Of a stretch of DNA of 10,783 bases, positions 1 through 5,807 are shown piece by piece. The translations under genes were made by a program, and so were the position numbers. The notes beneath the pieces are model-generated. The model was not told where the DNA came from. It saw only the letters and a list, made by a program, of their open reading frames with translations, and ran no database searches. Numbering within the stretch: the stretch's first letter is position 1; the number at the start of each line of letters is the position of its first letter. The stretch is taken from contig JAAELZ010000875.1 of assembly GCA_024226105.1 (NCBI GenBank), positions 1 to 10,783 on the forward strand, written 5' to 3'. Source of the DNA: Pseudomonadota bacterium. Lineage in GTDB: Bacteria; Pseudomonadota; Gammaproteobacteria; Arenicellales; Poriferihabitantaceae.

Positions 1-333
1 GCCTTGTTTGTGGCAACACAGATTGAATGGAATAACACGCCCGCCGGGAATGTAGTTCAGGCTGGTGCCAGTTTGAGTATCGAGGCGGGAGAAAAAGCCA
101 AAACCACCGATACTGAGATGAGCTTTAGCGATTTACGTACCGGCGGTGTCATGCGACCAAAGCGCCTAAAAAAACCAGACGCAGATTTATCACCGCCCGT
201 GAAACGGGTGCAAACTGGCGCAGCAACAAGTACCCCCTTAGCGGCGACTTCAACACCTTTTCAAACCAGACCGGGGGTGCAAAGTTCGTATTCGGGCGTG
301 AATGTAACGTTTTCAAAAGCAGTGAAGCCCTAA
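1..333 (+). CDS. C-terminal part of an unrecognised protein (5' end outside window)
   Basis: The reading frame is open from the first base and ends with TAA at 331-333. There is no convincing ribosome binding site or start codon near the left edge, so this is most likely the last ~110 residues of a longer gene. The visible sequence is hydrophilic. It has a basic patch around residues 51-58 (RPKRLKK) followed by a Pro/Thr/Ser-rich, low-complexity tail (repeated TSTP) ending in SKAVKP. No transmembrane segment or catalytic motif can be seen. I do not recognise the family. The tail looks like a flexible linker or disordered C-terminus. It converges on the DUF167 gene, with a hairpin between them. 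The reading as a real gene rests only on the uninterrupted frame. Confidence 0.45.
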   Translation, partial: ALFVATQIEWNNTPAGNVVQAGASLSIEAGEKAKTTDTEMSFSDLRTGGVMRPKRLKKPDADLSPPVKRVQTGAATSTPLAATSTPFQTRPGVQSSYSGVNVTFSKAVKP

Positions 334-356
334 GCAGGGAAAAAGCCTGGAATATA

Positions 357-374
357 GTGGGACTGAAGTCCCAC
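357..374. repeat. Perfect hairpin between convergent genes (REP-like or bidirectional terminator)
   Basis: GTGGGACT (357-364) and AGTCCCAC (367-374) are exact reverse complements separated by GA, giving a compact stem-loop in either strand. It lies in the 44-base gap between two convergent stop codons. There is no clear T-run on either side, so a classical rho-independent terminator is not well supported. From memory, GTGGGACTTCAGTCCCAC-type hairpins occur as short dispersed repeats in several gammaproteobacteria. That is family knowledge I could not check here, and there is only one copy in this window. Confidence 0.6.
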
Positions 375-377
375 CGC

Positions 378-656
378 CTATTTAGTTGTTGCCGGTTTGC
401 CGAAGGCGGTTACTAGCTCGGCCTGGCTTATACCTTGAAACTCAACTTTTTTATGCGTTGAAGTAAGACCTTTAACGATATTTACCTGTTTAGGCGCCAG
501 GCCCAGGCGTTTTGCTAATAAACGCTCGACGCTTTTATTGGCTTTGTCTCTATCCGGCGGGGCGCTGATACGGAGTTTAAGTTCCAGGCCGAGCCATCCG
601 GCTACTTTCGACCGCGAAGCGCCCGGTACAACCTTTACCGCGAGGGTGGCGCTCAT
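378..656 (-). CDS. DUF167 / UPF0235 (YggU-type) family protein
   Basis: This 92-residue protein has the length and signatures of the small DUF167 (YggU) fold. It has PGASR at 11-15, the central block LKLRISAPP at 26-34 followed by DKAN (37-40), and VNIVKG (58-63) followed by TSTHKKV. In most family members the central motif reads APPxDGKAN and the last one TSRxK, so R-D for D-G and T-H at the last site are mild departures. The biochemical role of the family is not established. The start ATG is six bases after the stop of the GNAT gene, so the two are probably co-transcribed and translationally linked. No strong Shine-Dalgarno precedes the start. The Ala/Thr/Lys-rich C-terminus is a few residues past the conserved core. 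Confidence 0.88.
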   Translation of the reverse strand: MSATLAVKVVPGASRSKVAGWLGLELKLRISAPPDRDKANKSVERLLAKRLGLAPKQVNIVKGLTSTHKKVEFQGISQAELVTAFGKPATTK

Positions 657-662
657 GAAACA

Positions 663-1142
663 CTATAGATTAAATTGAAGCAGGGGAATATCACGACCTT
701 CGACAGATCGTGAGGGGATGTCCTTGACCTTGGTAGCGCCCATTTTGATGTAAAACTTCTCCGCATACGGGTCACTGTGGATCATCATGTGTGACGCTCC
801 CAGGGCTCGGGCTTTCTGTGCCGCATGCTCAAACAGGCGTTGCCCCAGGCCTTTGCCGATTGAGGTTGGTTCAACGAAAAGTGCGTTCAATTCAACTGAA
901 TCATCAGGTCCTGCTTCCATATCCAGAGCATAAAAACTACAGATGCGGCCGTCGCAGGTTCCCACACGAAACAGGTAACGATCATCAATCAGATCATCGG
1001 CGTTGATCGTCAGTTCATCGTCAAAGGCCTCCATGAACTTTGGCGAGTAACCCCAATAAGCTTTGGCCAGGTGGGCCAGCTGAGTCAGCTGCTGGGCTTC
1101 AGTGGGATCTACTTCCCTGACCTCAAAATCAACCTGGCTCAT
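663..1142 (-). CDS. GNAT family N-acetyltransferase
   Basis: This 159-residue protein is predicted to transfer an acetyl group from acetyl-CoA to an unknown amine acceptor. The acetyl-CoA pyrophosphate-binding motif A is visible as ALFVEPTSIGKGLGQRL (87-103), with the Q/RxxGxG/A-like turn at SIGKGLG. It is followed by the helix to ALGA and by the motif B tract FYIKMGA (130-136) near the C-terminus, as in other small GNATs. The frame stays open upstream for another 54 codons. I place the start at 1142 because AGGAG lies five bases before that ATG (bases 1152-1148 on the minus strand), and the upstream extension has no domain character. It is the first gene of a unit with the DUF167 gene and is divergent from rhlE. 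The substrate cannot be inferred. Confidence 0.88.
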   Translation of the reverse strand: MSQVDFEVREVDPTEAQQLTQLAHLAKAYWGYSPKFMEAFDDELTINADDLIDDRYLFRVGTCDGRICSFYALDMEAGPDDSVELNALFVEPTSIGKGLGQRLFEHAAQKARALGASHMMIHSDPYAEKFYIKMGATKVKDIPSRSVEGRDIPLLQFNL

Positions 1143-1365
1143 TGCAACTCCTGAAAATAGTTTTAAATAGAGGCTGATAGCATACCGCAAAGCCGGTGTT
1201 TTCTGTAGACAATTAGCCGGGCTCTTGTGTATTTTAAAATTTGCCGCATATAGGCAGTTCCCAACCCATATTTTTTGCGGTGATTCTGAAAGGGAAATAG
1301 GCATAGCGCTTTACCTGTTTATGCTGTACCCTGCGCGCCGCCTCCGACGGACACATAGCCATATC
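1143..1365. promoter_or_regulatory. Divergent intergenic region between the GNAT gene and rhlE
   Basis: This 223-base region must hold promoters for both directions. Candidates are weak. For the GNAT gene, a -10-like TATGCT lies on the minus strand (1184-1179) with no good -35. For rhlE, TTGTGT near 1226 is followed about 16 bases later by an AT-rich CATATA-like stretch. If that is the rhlE promoter, the leader would be about 100 bases long. No clear ribosome binding site precedes the rhlE start, and no operator or riboswitch fold was recognised. Exact promoter positions are guesses. Confidence 0.35.
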
Positions 1366-2745
1366 ATGAGTTTTAGCGATTTAAATTTATCCGCAAGCCT
1401 GCTCCAGGCAATTGACGAGCAGGGATATTCCACGCCTTCACCTATTCAGCTTCAGGCCATCCCGGCCGTGCTCGCCGGAAAAGATGTAATGGCAGCAGCG
1501 CAGACCGGTACCGGGAAAACGGCCGGCTTTACCTTGCCCATTCTGGAAAGATTATCTACCGGTCCGAGGGCTAAACCCAATCAGGCACGTACGCTGATCA
1601 TTACGCCTACGCGGGAATTGGCCGCCCAGGTGAATGATAGCGTAACAACCTACGGTCGTTTTCTTCCGCTTAAATCTACCGTGGTTTTCGGTGGGGTGAA
1701 AATCAACCCGCAGATGATGCGCCTTAGAAAAGGAGTGGATATTCTGGTGGCGACACCCGGTCGTCTGCTGGATTTGTATAATCAGAATGCGGTACGCTTT
1801 GATCAACTCGAAGTGTTGGTGCTGGATGAAGCTGATCGCATGCTGGATATGGGTTTTATTCACGATATCCGAAAAATTCTTGCTTTATTGCCTAAGCAGC
1901 GCCAGAACCTGATGTTTTCGGCCACCTTCTCGGATGATATCCGCAAGCTGGCGAAAACGATCGTTCATGACCCGGTAGAAATATCGGTCAGCCCGCGCAA
2001 TACCACGGTTGAGACGGTTAAGCACTGGATTTGCCCGGTGGATAAAAAACAAAAATCTGCTTTGTTGACCAAACTTATAAAGGACAATGAATGGGAGCAG
2101 GTATTGGTGTTTTCACGTACCAAACACGGAGCCAACCGCCTGACGCGGCAACTCGAAGAACGCGGCATAAAAGCCGCAGCCATTCATGGTAACAAAAGCC
2201 AGGCCGCACGAACCAAAGCACTGGCCAATTTCAAGCAGGGCTCCTTGCGCGTGCTGGTGGCAACCGATATTGCGGCCCGCGGTATTGATATTAGCCAGTT
2301 ACCACAGGTGGTGAATTTTGATCTGCCCAATGTGCCGGAAGACTATGTGCATCGAATCGGCCGTACCGGTCGTGCCGGTAAGCGTGGTCAGGCGGTATCC
2401 CTGGTCAGTGCGGATGAAATCAAACAGCTTACGGACATTGAACGTCTGATTAAAACCGTGCTGGAGAGGCGTTTGATCGATGGTTTTGAACCGGTGCATG
2501 ATTTACCTGCGTCGCCCCGTGATTTCCGCCCGATAAAGGCCAAAAAACCGAAAAAACCCAATCATCATCAGGCGGGTGAAGGGCGACATGGTGGAAAGCC
2601 GTCGGGGCGCAATGCGAACCGGCATGGGCAGGCCAATAACGGTAATTCACGGCGTAAGAAAACGGGTTCCGAGCGAAAATCCGTAAGCAAAAGTAGCCCC
2701 TGGGCTAAGGCGAGTGCTAAACGGCGTAGTAAGGCTCGGGGTTGA
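1366..2745 (+). CDS. rhlE: ATP-dependent RNA helicase RhlE (DEAD-box)
   Basis: This 459-residue DEAD-box helicase unwinds short RNA duplexes using ATP and, in other bacteria, acts in ribosome assembly and RNA turnover. All core motifs are present: Q motif with GYSTPSPIQ (20-28), motif I AQTGTGKT (45-52), Ia PTRELAAQ (81-88), Ib TPGR (130-133), DEAD (154-157), SAT (185-187), ATDIAARGID (299-308) and HRIGRTGR (329-336). The start fits RhlE: MSFSDLNLS matches the E. coli RhlE opening MSFDSLGLS, and VFGGVxINPQMM is shared. The frame is open for 47 codons upstream, but that stretch shows no conservation, so I exclude it. The C-terminal 70 residues are a basic, Lys/Arg/Gly-rich tail that probably binds RNA. 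It ends convergent with trpA. No good Shine-Dalgarno is visible. Confidence 0.96.
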   Translation: MSFSDLNLSASLLQAIDEQGYSTPSPIQLQAIPAVLAGKDVMAAAQTGTGKTAGFTLPILERLSTGPRAKPNQARTLIITPTRELAAQVNDSVTTYGRFLPLKSTVVFGGVKINPQMMRLRKGVDILVATPGRLLDLYNQNAVRFDQLEVLVLDEADRMLDMGFIHDIRKILALLPKQRQNLMFSATFSDDIRKLAKTIVHDPVEISVSPRNTTVETVKHWICPVDKKQKSALLTKLIKDNEWEQVLVFSRTKHGANRLTRQLEERGIKAAAIHGNKSQAARTKALANFKQGSLRVLVATDIAARGIDISQLPQVVNFDLPNVPEDYVHRIGRTGRAGKRGQAVSLVSADEIKQLTDIERLIKTVLERRLIDGFEPVHDLPASPRDFRPIKAKKPKKPNHHQAGEGRHGGKPSGRNANRHGQANNGNSRRKKTGSERKSVSKSSPWAKASAKRRSKARG

Positions 2746-2760
2746 AACCCTGTTTTCTTT
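2739..2760 (+). terminator. Possible weak terminator at the end of rhlE
   Basis: GGGTT (2739-2743) and AACCC (2746-2750) flank the rhlE stop codon and are followed by a T-rich run (TGTTTTCTTTG). The stem is short and its two-base loop would force melting of the top pair, so this is a marginal rho-independent terminator. The hairpins of the repeat starting at 2809 may contribute to ending transcription. Confidence 0.3.
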
Positions 2761-2808
2761 GTTTATCTCGTTCCTGTGCTGCGTCGTAGAAGGATGTGGT
2801 GAGCATGA

Positions 2809-2924
2809 CCTCCCCTTTGTAAAAGGGGGATCGAGGGGGGGGTGGCTGGTAAATAACGCTCTGGTTTTCCGAATTAGTGGTTGATTTTAAATCTCCCCCA
2901 GCCCCTCATTGATAAAGAGGGGAG
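2809..2924. repeat. REP/BIME-like dispersed repeat, copy A
   Basis: Two G/C-tipped hairpins face each other in inverted orientation. The left arm has CCCCTTT (2812-2818) pairing with AAAGGGG (2822-2828), then GATCGA and a run of eight G. The right arm begins AAATCTCCCCC and carries CCCCTC (2902-2907) pairing with GAGGGG (2917-2922). About 46 bases of unlike sequence lie between the arms. The same architecture recurs at 10482-10604. The right arms match at 27 of 34 positions and the left arms are nearly identical. This resembles paired inverted REP sequences mobilised by REP-associated tyrosine transposases, but no such transposase is in the window. It sits between the convergent rhlE and trpA genes, where it could also attenuate read-through. 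Confidence 0.85.
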
Positions 2925-2947
2925 CTAATGAATTTGCATCTTGTATT

Positions 2948-3772
2948 CTAATCCCTGGGCTCACAACCACTGGCTAATTGACCAACAAACGCGCTTACTT
3001 TTTCCACGGTTTCAGCGCGATCGGCCTGAGTTTCATCACATTGTTTAATTATGTCAATAATCGCCGATCCCACCACCACAGCGTCGGCATATTTGCCGGT
3101 TGCTTTAACGTGTTCCGCGGTTTTGATGCCAAAGCCAACGGCGAGCGGCAGATCGGTTTGATTGCGAATACGGTTTAGTGCAGCTTCAACGTCTGCCTGC
3201 TGCGCGGAGGCGGTGCCGGTGATGCCTGCGATGGAGACATAATAGACAAAGCCGGAGGCGTTTTTCAGCACGACTTTCAGGCGATTATCGTCGGTCGTCG
3301 GGGTGGTCAGGCGGATCCAGTCGATGCCCTGTGCACGCGCGGGATGACATAATTCATCATCTTCCTCGCTGGGTAAGTCGACAATGATCAGACCGTCTAT
3401 ACCGACTTCATCGGCGCGATTGAGGAAGTTTTTCACACCCATGTGATAAATCGGGTTGTAGTAGCCCATCAGGATGATCGGGGTCTCAGCATTTTTCTCG
3501 CGAAATGCGGCGACCTGGTCCAGCGTTTTTCTCAAAGTCATGCCACTGGCCAGCGCGCGCAGATTAGCAAGCTGGATAGCCGGGCCATCCGCCATTGGGT
3601 CTGAAAAAGGCATGCCCAGTTCGATCACATCTGCGCCGGCATTGGCGAGGTTGGCAAAAATCTCGTAACCGGTTTCCGGGTCGGGGTCTCCCGCTGTGAC
3701 AAAGGTCACCAGCGCAGGGCGGTTTTCGGTTTTGAGCCGGGTGAAAAGCTTGTTTAAACGTGTATCGGCCAT
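2948..3772 (-). CDS. trpA: Tryptophan synthase alpha subunit
   Basis: This 274-residue TrpA is close to the usual ~268. It cleaves indole-3-glycerol phosphate to indole and glyceraldehyde 3-phosphate, and indole is channelled to TrpB in the cytoplasmic alpha2-beta2 complex. The catalytic pair is present: Glu51 in VIELGMPFSDP and Asp62 in ADGP (E. coli Glu49 and Asp60). Phosphate-site turns GITG (183-186), GFGI (213-216) and GSAI (235-238) are intact. The frame extends 20 codons upstream into trpB. I choose ATG at 3772 because MADTRLNKLF matches the family N-terminus and GGAG (3783-3780) lies seven bases before it. Its start is one base after the trpB stop, so translation is coupled and both come from the promoter upstream of trpB. 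Neither accD nor folC follows, unlike many proteobacterial trpFBA clusters. Confidence 0.97.
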   Translation of the reverse strand: MADTRLNKLFTRLKTENRPALVTFVTAGDPDPETGYEIFANLANAGADVIELGMPFSDPMADGPAIQLANLRALASGMTLRKTLDQVAAFREKNAETPIILMGYYNPIYHMGVKNFLNRADEVGIDGLIIVDLPSEEDDELCHPARAQGIDWIRLTTPTTDDNRLKVVLKNASGFVYYVSIAGITGTASAQQADVEAALNRIRNQTDLPLAVGFGIKTAEHVKATGKYADAVVVGSAIIDIIKQCDETQADRAETVEKVSAFVGQLASGCEPRD

Positions 3773-3773
3773 G

Positions 3774-5000
3774 TTAAATCTCCACGCCCAGGGCTTTAGC
3801 GACGGTGAACACGTCTTTATCACCGCGTCCACACATGTTCATAATGATGATTTGTTCCTTGTCCATTTCGGGCGCAATTTTGCACACATGGGCCAGCGCG
3901 TGGCTGGGTTCCAGTGCGGGAATGATGCCTTCGGTCCGGCAACACAACTGGAAGGCTTCCAGTGCTTCTTCATCCGTAATCGCAACATAGTTAACGCGGC
4001 CGGTATCGTTTAACCAGGAATGCTCAGGGCCGATGCCGGGGTAGTCCAGTCCCGCAGAAATGGAATGCGCATCTTCAATCTGGCCATCATCATCCTGTAG
4101 TAAGTAGGTACGATTTCCGTGTAACACACCGGGTTCGCCTCCGGTTAATGAAGCGGCATGCTTTCCTGTCTCAAGGCCCAGTCCGGCGGCTTCGACGCCG
4201 TGAATTTGAACGTCTTTGTCGTCCAGAAACGGGTGAAACAGCCCAATTGCATTTGAACCGCCGCCGATGCAGGCAACCAGCAGATCGGGCAGGCGGCCTT
4301 CGACTTCCTGCAACTGCTGTTTTGCCTCAATTCCGATCACGGTCTGAAAATCTCGTACCATTTCAGGATAGGGGTGGGGGCCGGCTGCGGTGCCGATGAT
4401 GTAAAAGGTATCGTCGACATTGGTCACCCAGTCGCGCAAGGCATCATTCATCGCGTCTTTAAGCGTACCGGTGCCGCTGGTAACGGGCACGATTTCAGCG
4501 CCGAGTAGTTTCATGCGAAATACGTTAGGAGCCTGGCGCTCGATATCGGTTGCGCCCATGTACACCACGCAGGGTAAATCGAATAAAGCACAAACCGTTG
4601 CGGTTGCTACACCATGCTGTCCAGCGCCAGTTTCGGCAATAATGCGCTTCTTGCCCATGCGTTTGGCCAGCAATATCTGCCCCAGCGTGTTGTTGATCTT
4701 GTGTGCGCCGGTATGATTCAGTTCGTCTCGTTTGAAATAGATTTTTGCGCCGCCCAGTTTCTCGCTAAGGCTTTTGGCGAAATAAAGCGGGCTGGGGCGT
4801 CCGACGTAGTGTTTGGCCAGGCTTTCAAGTTCTGCTCTGAATTCGGGGTCGTCCTTATAGCGATAATAGGCTTTCTCGACTTCAAGAATCAGCGGCATCA
4901 AGGTTTCAGCGACAAAGCGCCCGCCAAAAATACCAAAATGTCCGTCATGATCAGGAGCAGACTGAAAGGATTCCGGGTTCAGGTTCTTATCTAAGGCCAT
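3774..5000 (-). CDS. trpB: Tryptophan synthase beta subunit
   Basis: This 408-residue PLP enzyme condenses indole with L-serine to give L-tryptophan in complex with TrpA. Lys101 in HTGAHKINN is the PLP Schiff-base lysine. Glu123 in ETGAGQHG is the catalytic glutamate (E. coli Glu109). GGGSNA (246-251) binds the PLP phosphate, and GRGDKD (391-396) closes the cofactor site. HSISAGLDYPG (312-322) is the conserved helix start. The N-terminal GHFGIFGGRFVAETLM is typical of TrpB1. It is the first gene of a trpBA unit. trpF, which commonly precedes trpB in proteobacteria, is absent, so the rest of the pathway must lie elsewhere. No clear Shine-Dalgarno precedes the ATG. Instead a palindrome (5008-5021) occupies that zone. 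A strong promoter lies at 5042-5069. Confidence 0.98.
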   Translation of the reverse strand: MALDKNLNPESFQSAPDHDGHFGIFGGRFVAETLMPLILEVEKAYYRYKDDPEFRAELESLAKHYVGRPSPLYFAKSLSEKLGGAKIYFKRDELNHTGAHKINNTLGQILLAKRMGKKRIIAETGAGQHGVATATVCALFDLPCVVYMGATDIERQAPNVFRMKLLGAEIVPVTSGTGTLKDAMNDALRDWVTNVDDTFYIIGTAAGPHPYPEMVRDFQTVIGIEAKQQLQEVEGRLPDLLVACIGGGSNAIGLFHPFLDDKDVQIHGVEAAGLGLETGKHAASLTGGEPGVLHGNRTYLLQDDDGQIEDAHSISAGLDYPGIGPEHSWLNDTGRVNYVAITDEEALEAFQLCCRTEGIIPALEPSHALAHVCKIAPEMDKEQIIIMNMCGRGDKDVFTVAKALGVEI

Positions 5001-5007
5001 GGTAGTG

Positions 5008-5021
5008 CGGGCAATTGCCCG
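5008..5021. promoter_or_regulatory. Palindrome in the trpBA leader
   Basis: CGGGCAATTGCCCG is a perfect 14-base palindrome that begins seven bases upstream of the trpB ATG and overlaps a second one, TGCCCGGGCA (5016-5025). In the mRNA it can form a five-pair stem with an AATT loop exactly where a ribosome binding site should be. As DNA it could be an operator. It does not resemble the TrpR operator (no CTAG core). The predicted transcript leader is only ~35 bases, too short for a leader-peptide attenuator. Confidence 0.45.
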
Positions 5022-5041
5022 GGCATATTAAACAGGCGGCG

Positions 5042-5069
5042 AGTATAGCTCAAAGAGAAGTCCTGTAAA
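5042..5069 (-). promoter_or_regulatory. Sigma-70-type promoter for trpBA
   Basis: On the minus strand, TTTACA (5069-5064) is separated by 16 bases from TATACT (5047-5042). Each hexamer is one or two changes from consensus. Transcription would start near 5035, giving a ~35-base leader to the trpB ATG. The position in the 115-base gap after the methyltransferase stop indicates that trpBA has its own promoter and need not depend on upstream genes. Confidence 0.7.
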
Positions 5070-5115
5070 TAGCTGCCAATCCTGTTTTGTCCAGTCTGGT
5101 TGTGGTCGTGGAGGT

Positions 5116-5805
5116 TTATGCCGGTGTAAGTTGTAAATAGGTCTGCGGAGAAATGCCTCGACGCACAGGGTAGACTCCGCTGATGGTTAAGCCCGCTTGA
5201 TGAATGTCCTGCTCAAATGTCTTAAACCAGATCGGAATGCGATCATCAGGCGTAACACCTTTGAGGGTGTTTGATAAATGGAACCGCAAAGCGGATAGCG
5301 CGAAATTTGAAAAAAAGGAAACGATGATTCGATCTTTGCTGATGCGCTTTAATTCAGCCAGAACCTGCTGACGTAGTGCGGCTTCAGGATAGTGATGAAA
5401 CAGGCGGTTACAGATAATGGCATTAAAAGTATCGTCTTCAAATGAGGTGTTGAGAATATCTTCGCGCTGGAATACCAGCCGGGCAGATTTGTCAGGCTGA
5501 TCTTTTAGCAGATTTTCATGGTAGGTCTGCGCCGCCTCTATCATAGCGTGTGCGTAATCAGCGGCGACAACGGCATAACCGCGATCAAGTAACATCATTT
5601 CCAGTCGCCCGGTGCCACAGGGAAGATCCAGCACCCGGGAATCAGCGGGCAACCCGGACAAGGCCGATTCAATACAGGCCATTTCCCGTTTGTTCTTGCT
5701 GTTGTTCAGCGTGTTTTTTTTGACCACATATTTGCTGGCGACCTCGGGATGGTCGAATCTTGACTGGGTATTAAGGTAACTATCGGGTCTATTTGAATCT
5801 GACAT
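5116..5805 (-). CDS. Class I SAM-dependent methyltransferase
   Basis: This 229-residue soluble protein has a Rossmann-fold methyltransferase core. SAM-binding motif I is RVLDLPCGTGRL (57-68). The acidic end of strand beta-2 is VVAADYAHAMI (79-89), where Asp83 would contact the ribose. REDILN (114-119) matches the motif II/III adenine-contact segment, and NAIICNRLFHHYP (128-140) is the beta-4 region often written as D-x-V-x-x-x-x-x-x-H. The acceptor is unknown. Its ATG lies two bases after the stop of the kinase-like gene, so the pair is translationally coupled and probably acts in one process. It resembles UbiE/Methyltransf_11-type small-molecule enzymes more than rRNA or protein methylases, but this is a judgement from general appearance only. 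No terminator is obvious after it. Confidence 0.88.
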   Translation of the reverse strand: MSDSNRPDSYLNTQSRFDHPEVASKYVVKKNTLNNSKNKREMACIESALSGLPADSRVLDLPCGTGRLEMMLLDRGYAVVAADYAHAMIEAAQTYHENLLKDQPDKSARLVFQREDILNTSFEDDTFNAIICNRLFHHYPEAALRQQVLAELKRISKDRIIVSFFSNFALSALRFHLSNTLKGVTPDDRIPIWFKTFEQDIHQAGLTISGVYPVRRGISPQTYLQLTPA

Positions 5806-5807
5806 AA

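Noticed and set aside
118..135. Near-identical 18-base stretch (17 of 18) shared with the rhlE start at 1366-1383, both reading MSFSDL
   Set aside because: The match does not continue on either side, and no RhlE-like sequence follows at 118. It is most likely chance, so I do not call a duplicated or broken rhlE.
683..712. Six-base inverted repeat TCACGA ... TCGTGA inside the GNAT coding region
   Set aside because: It is short, inside a coding sequence and expected by chance. A nearby CTTCGACAGA also occurs in the kinase-like gene near 6025, with no shared structure.
1225..1365. Upstream in-frame extension of rhlE by 47 codons
   Set aside because: The extra residues show no family similarity, while the ATG at 1366 matches the conserved RhlE N-terminus.
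2809..2924. CRISPR-like repeat
   Set aside because: There are only two distant copies, with hairpin arms and no regular spacer array or cas genes.
3696..4994. Several long open frames on the plus strand opposite trpB and the start of trpA
   Set aside because: They are antisense to a strongly conserved enzyme, have no recognisable protein features and follow from codon bias of the real genes.
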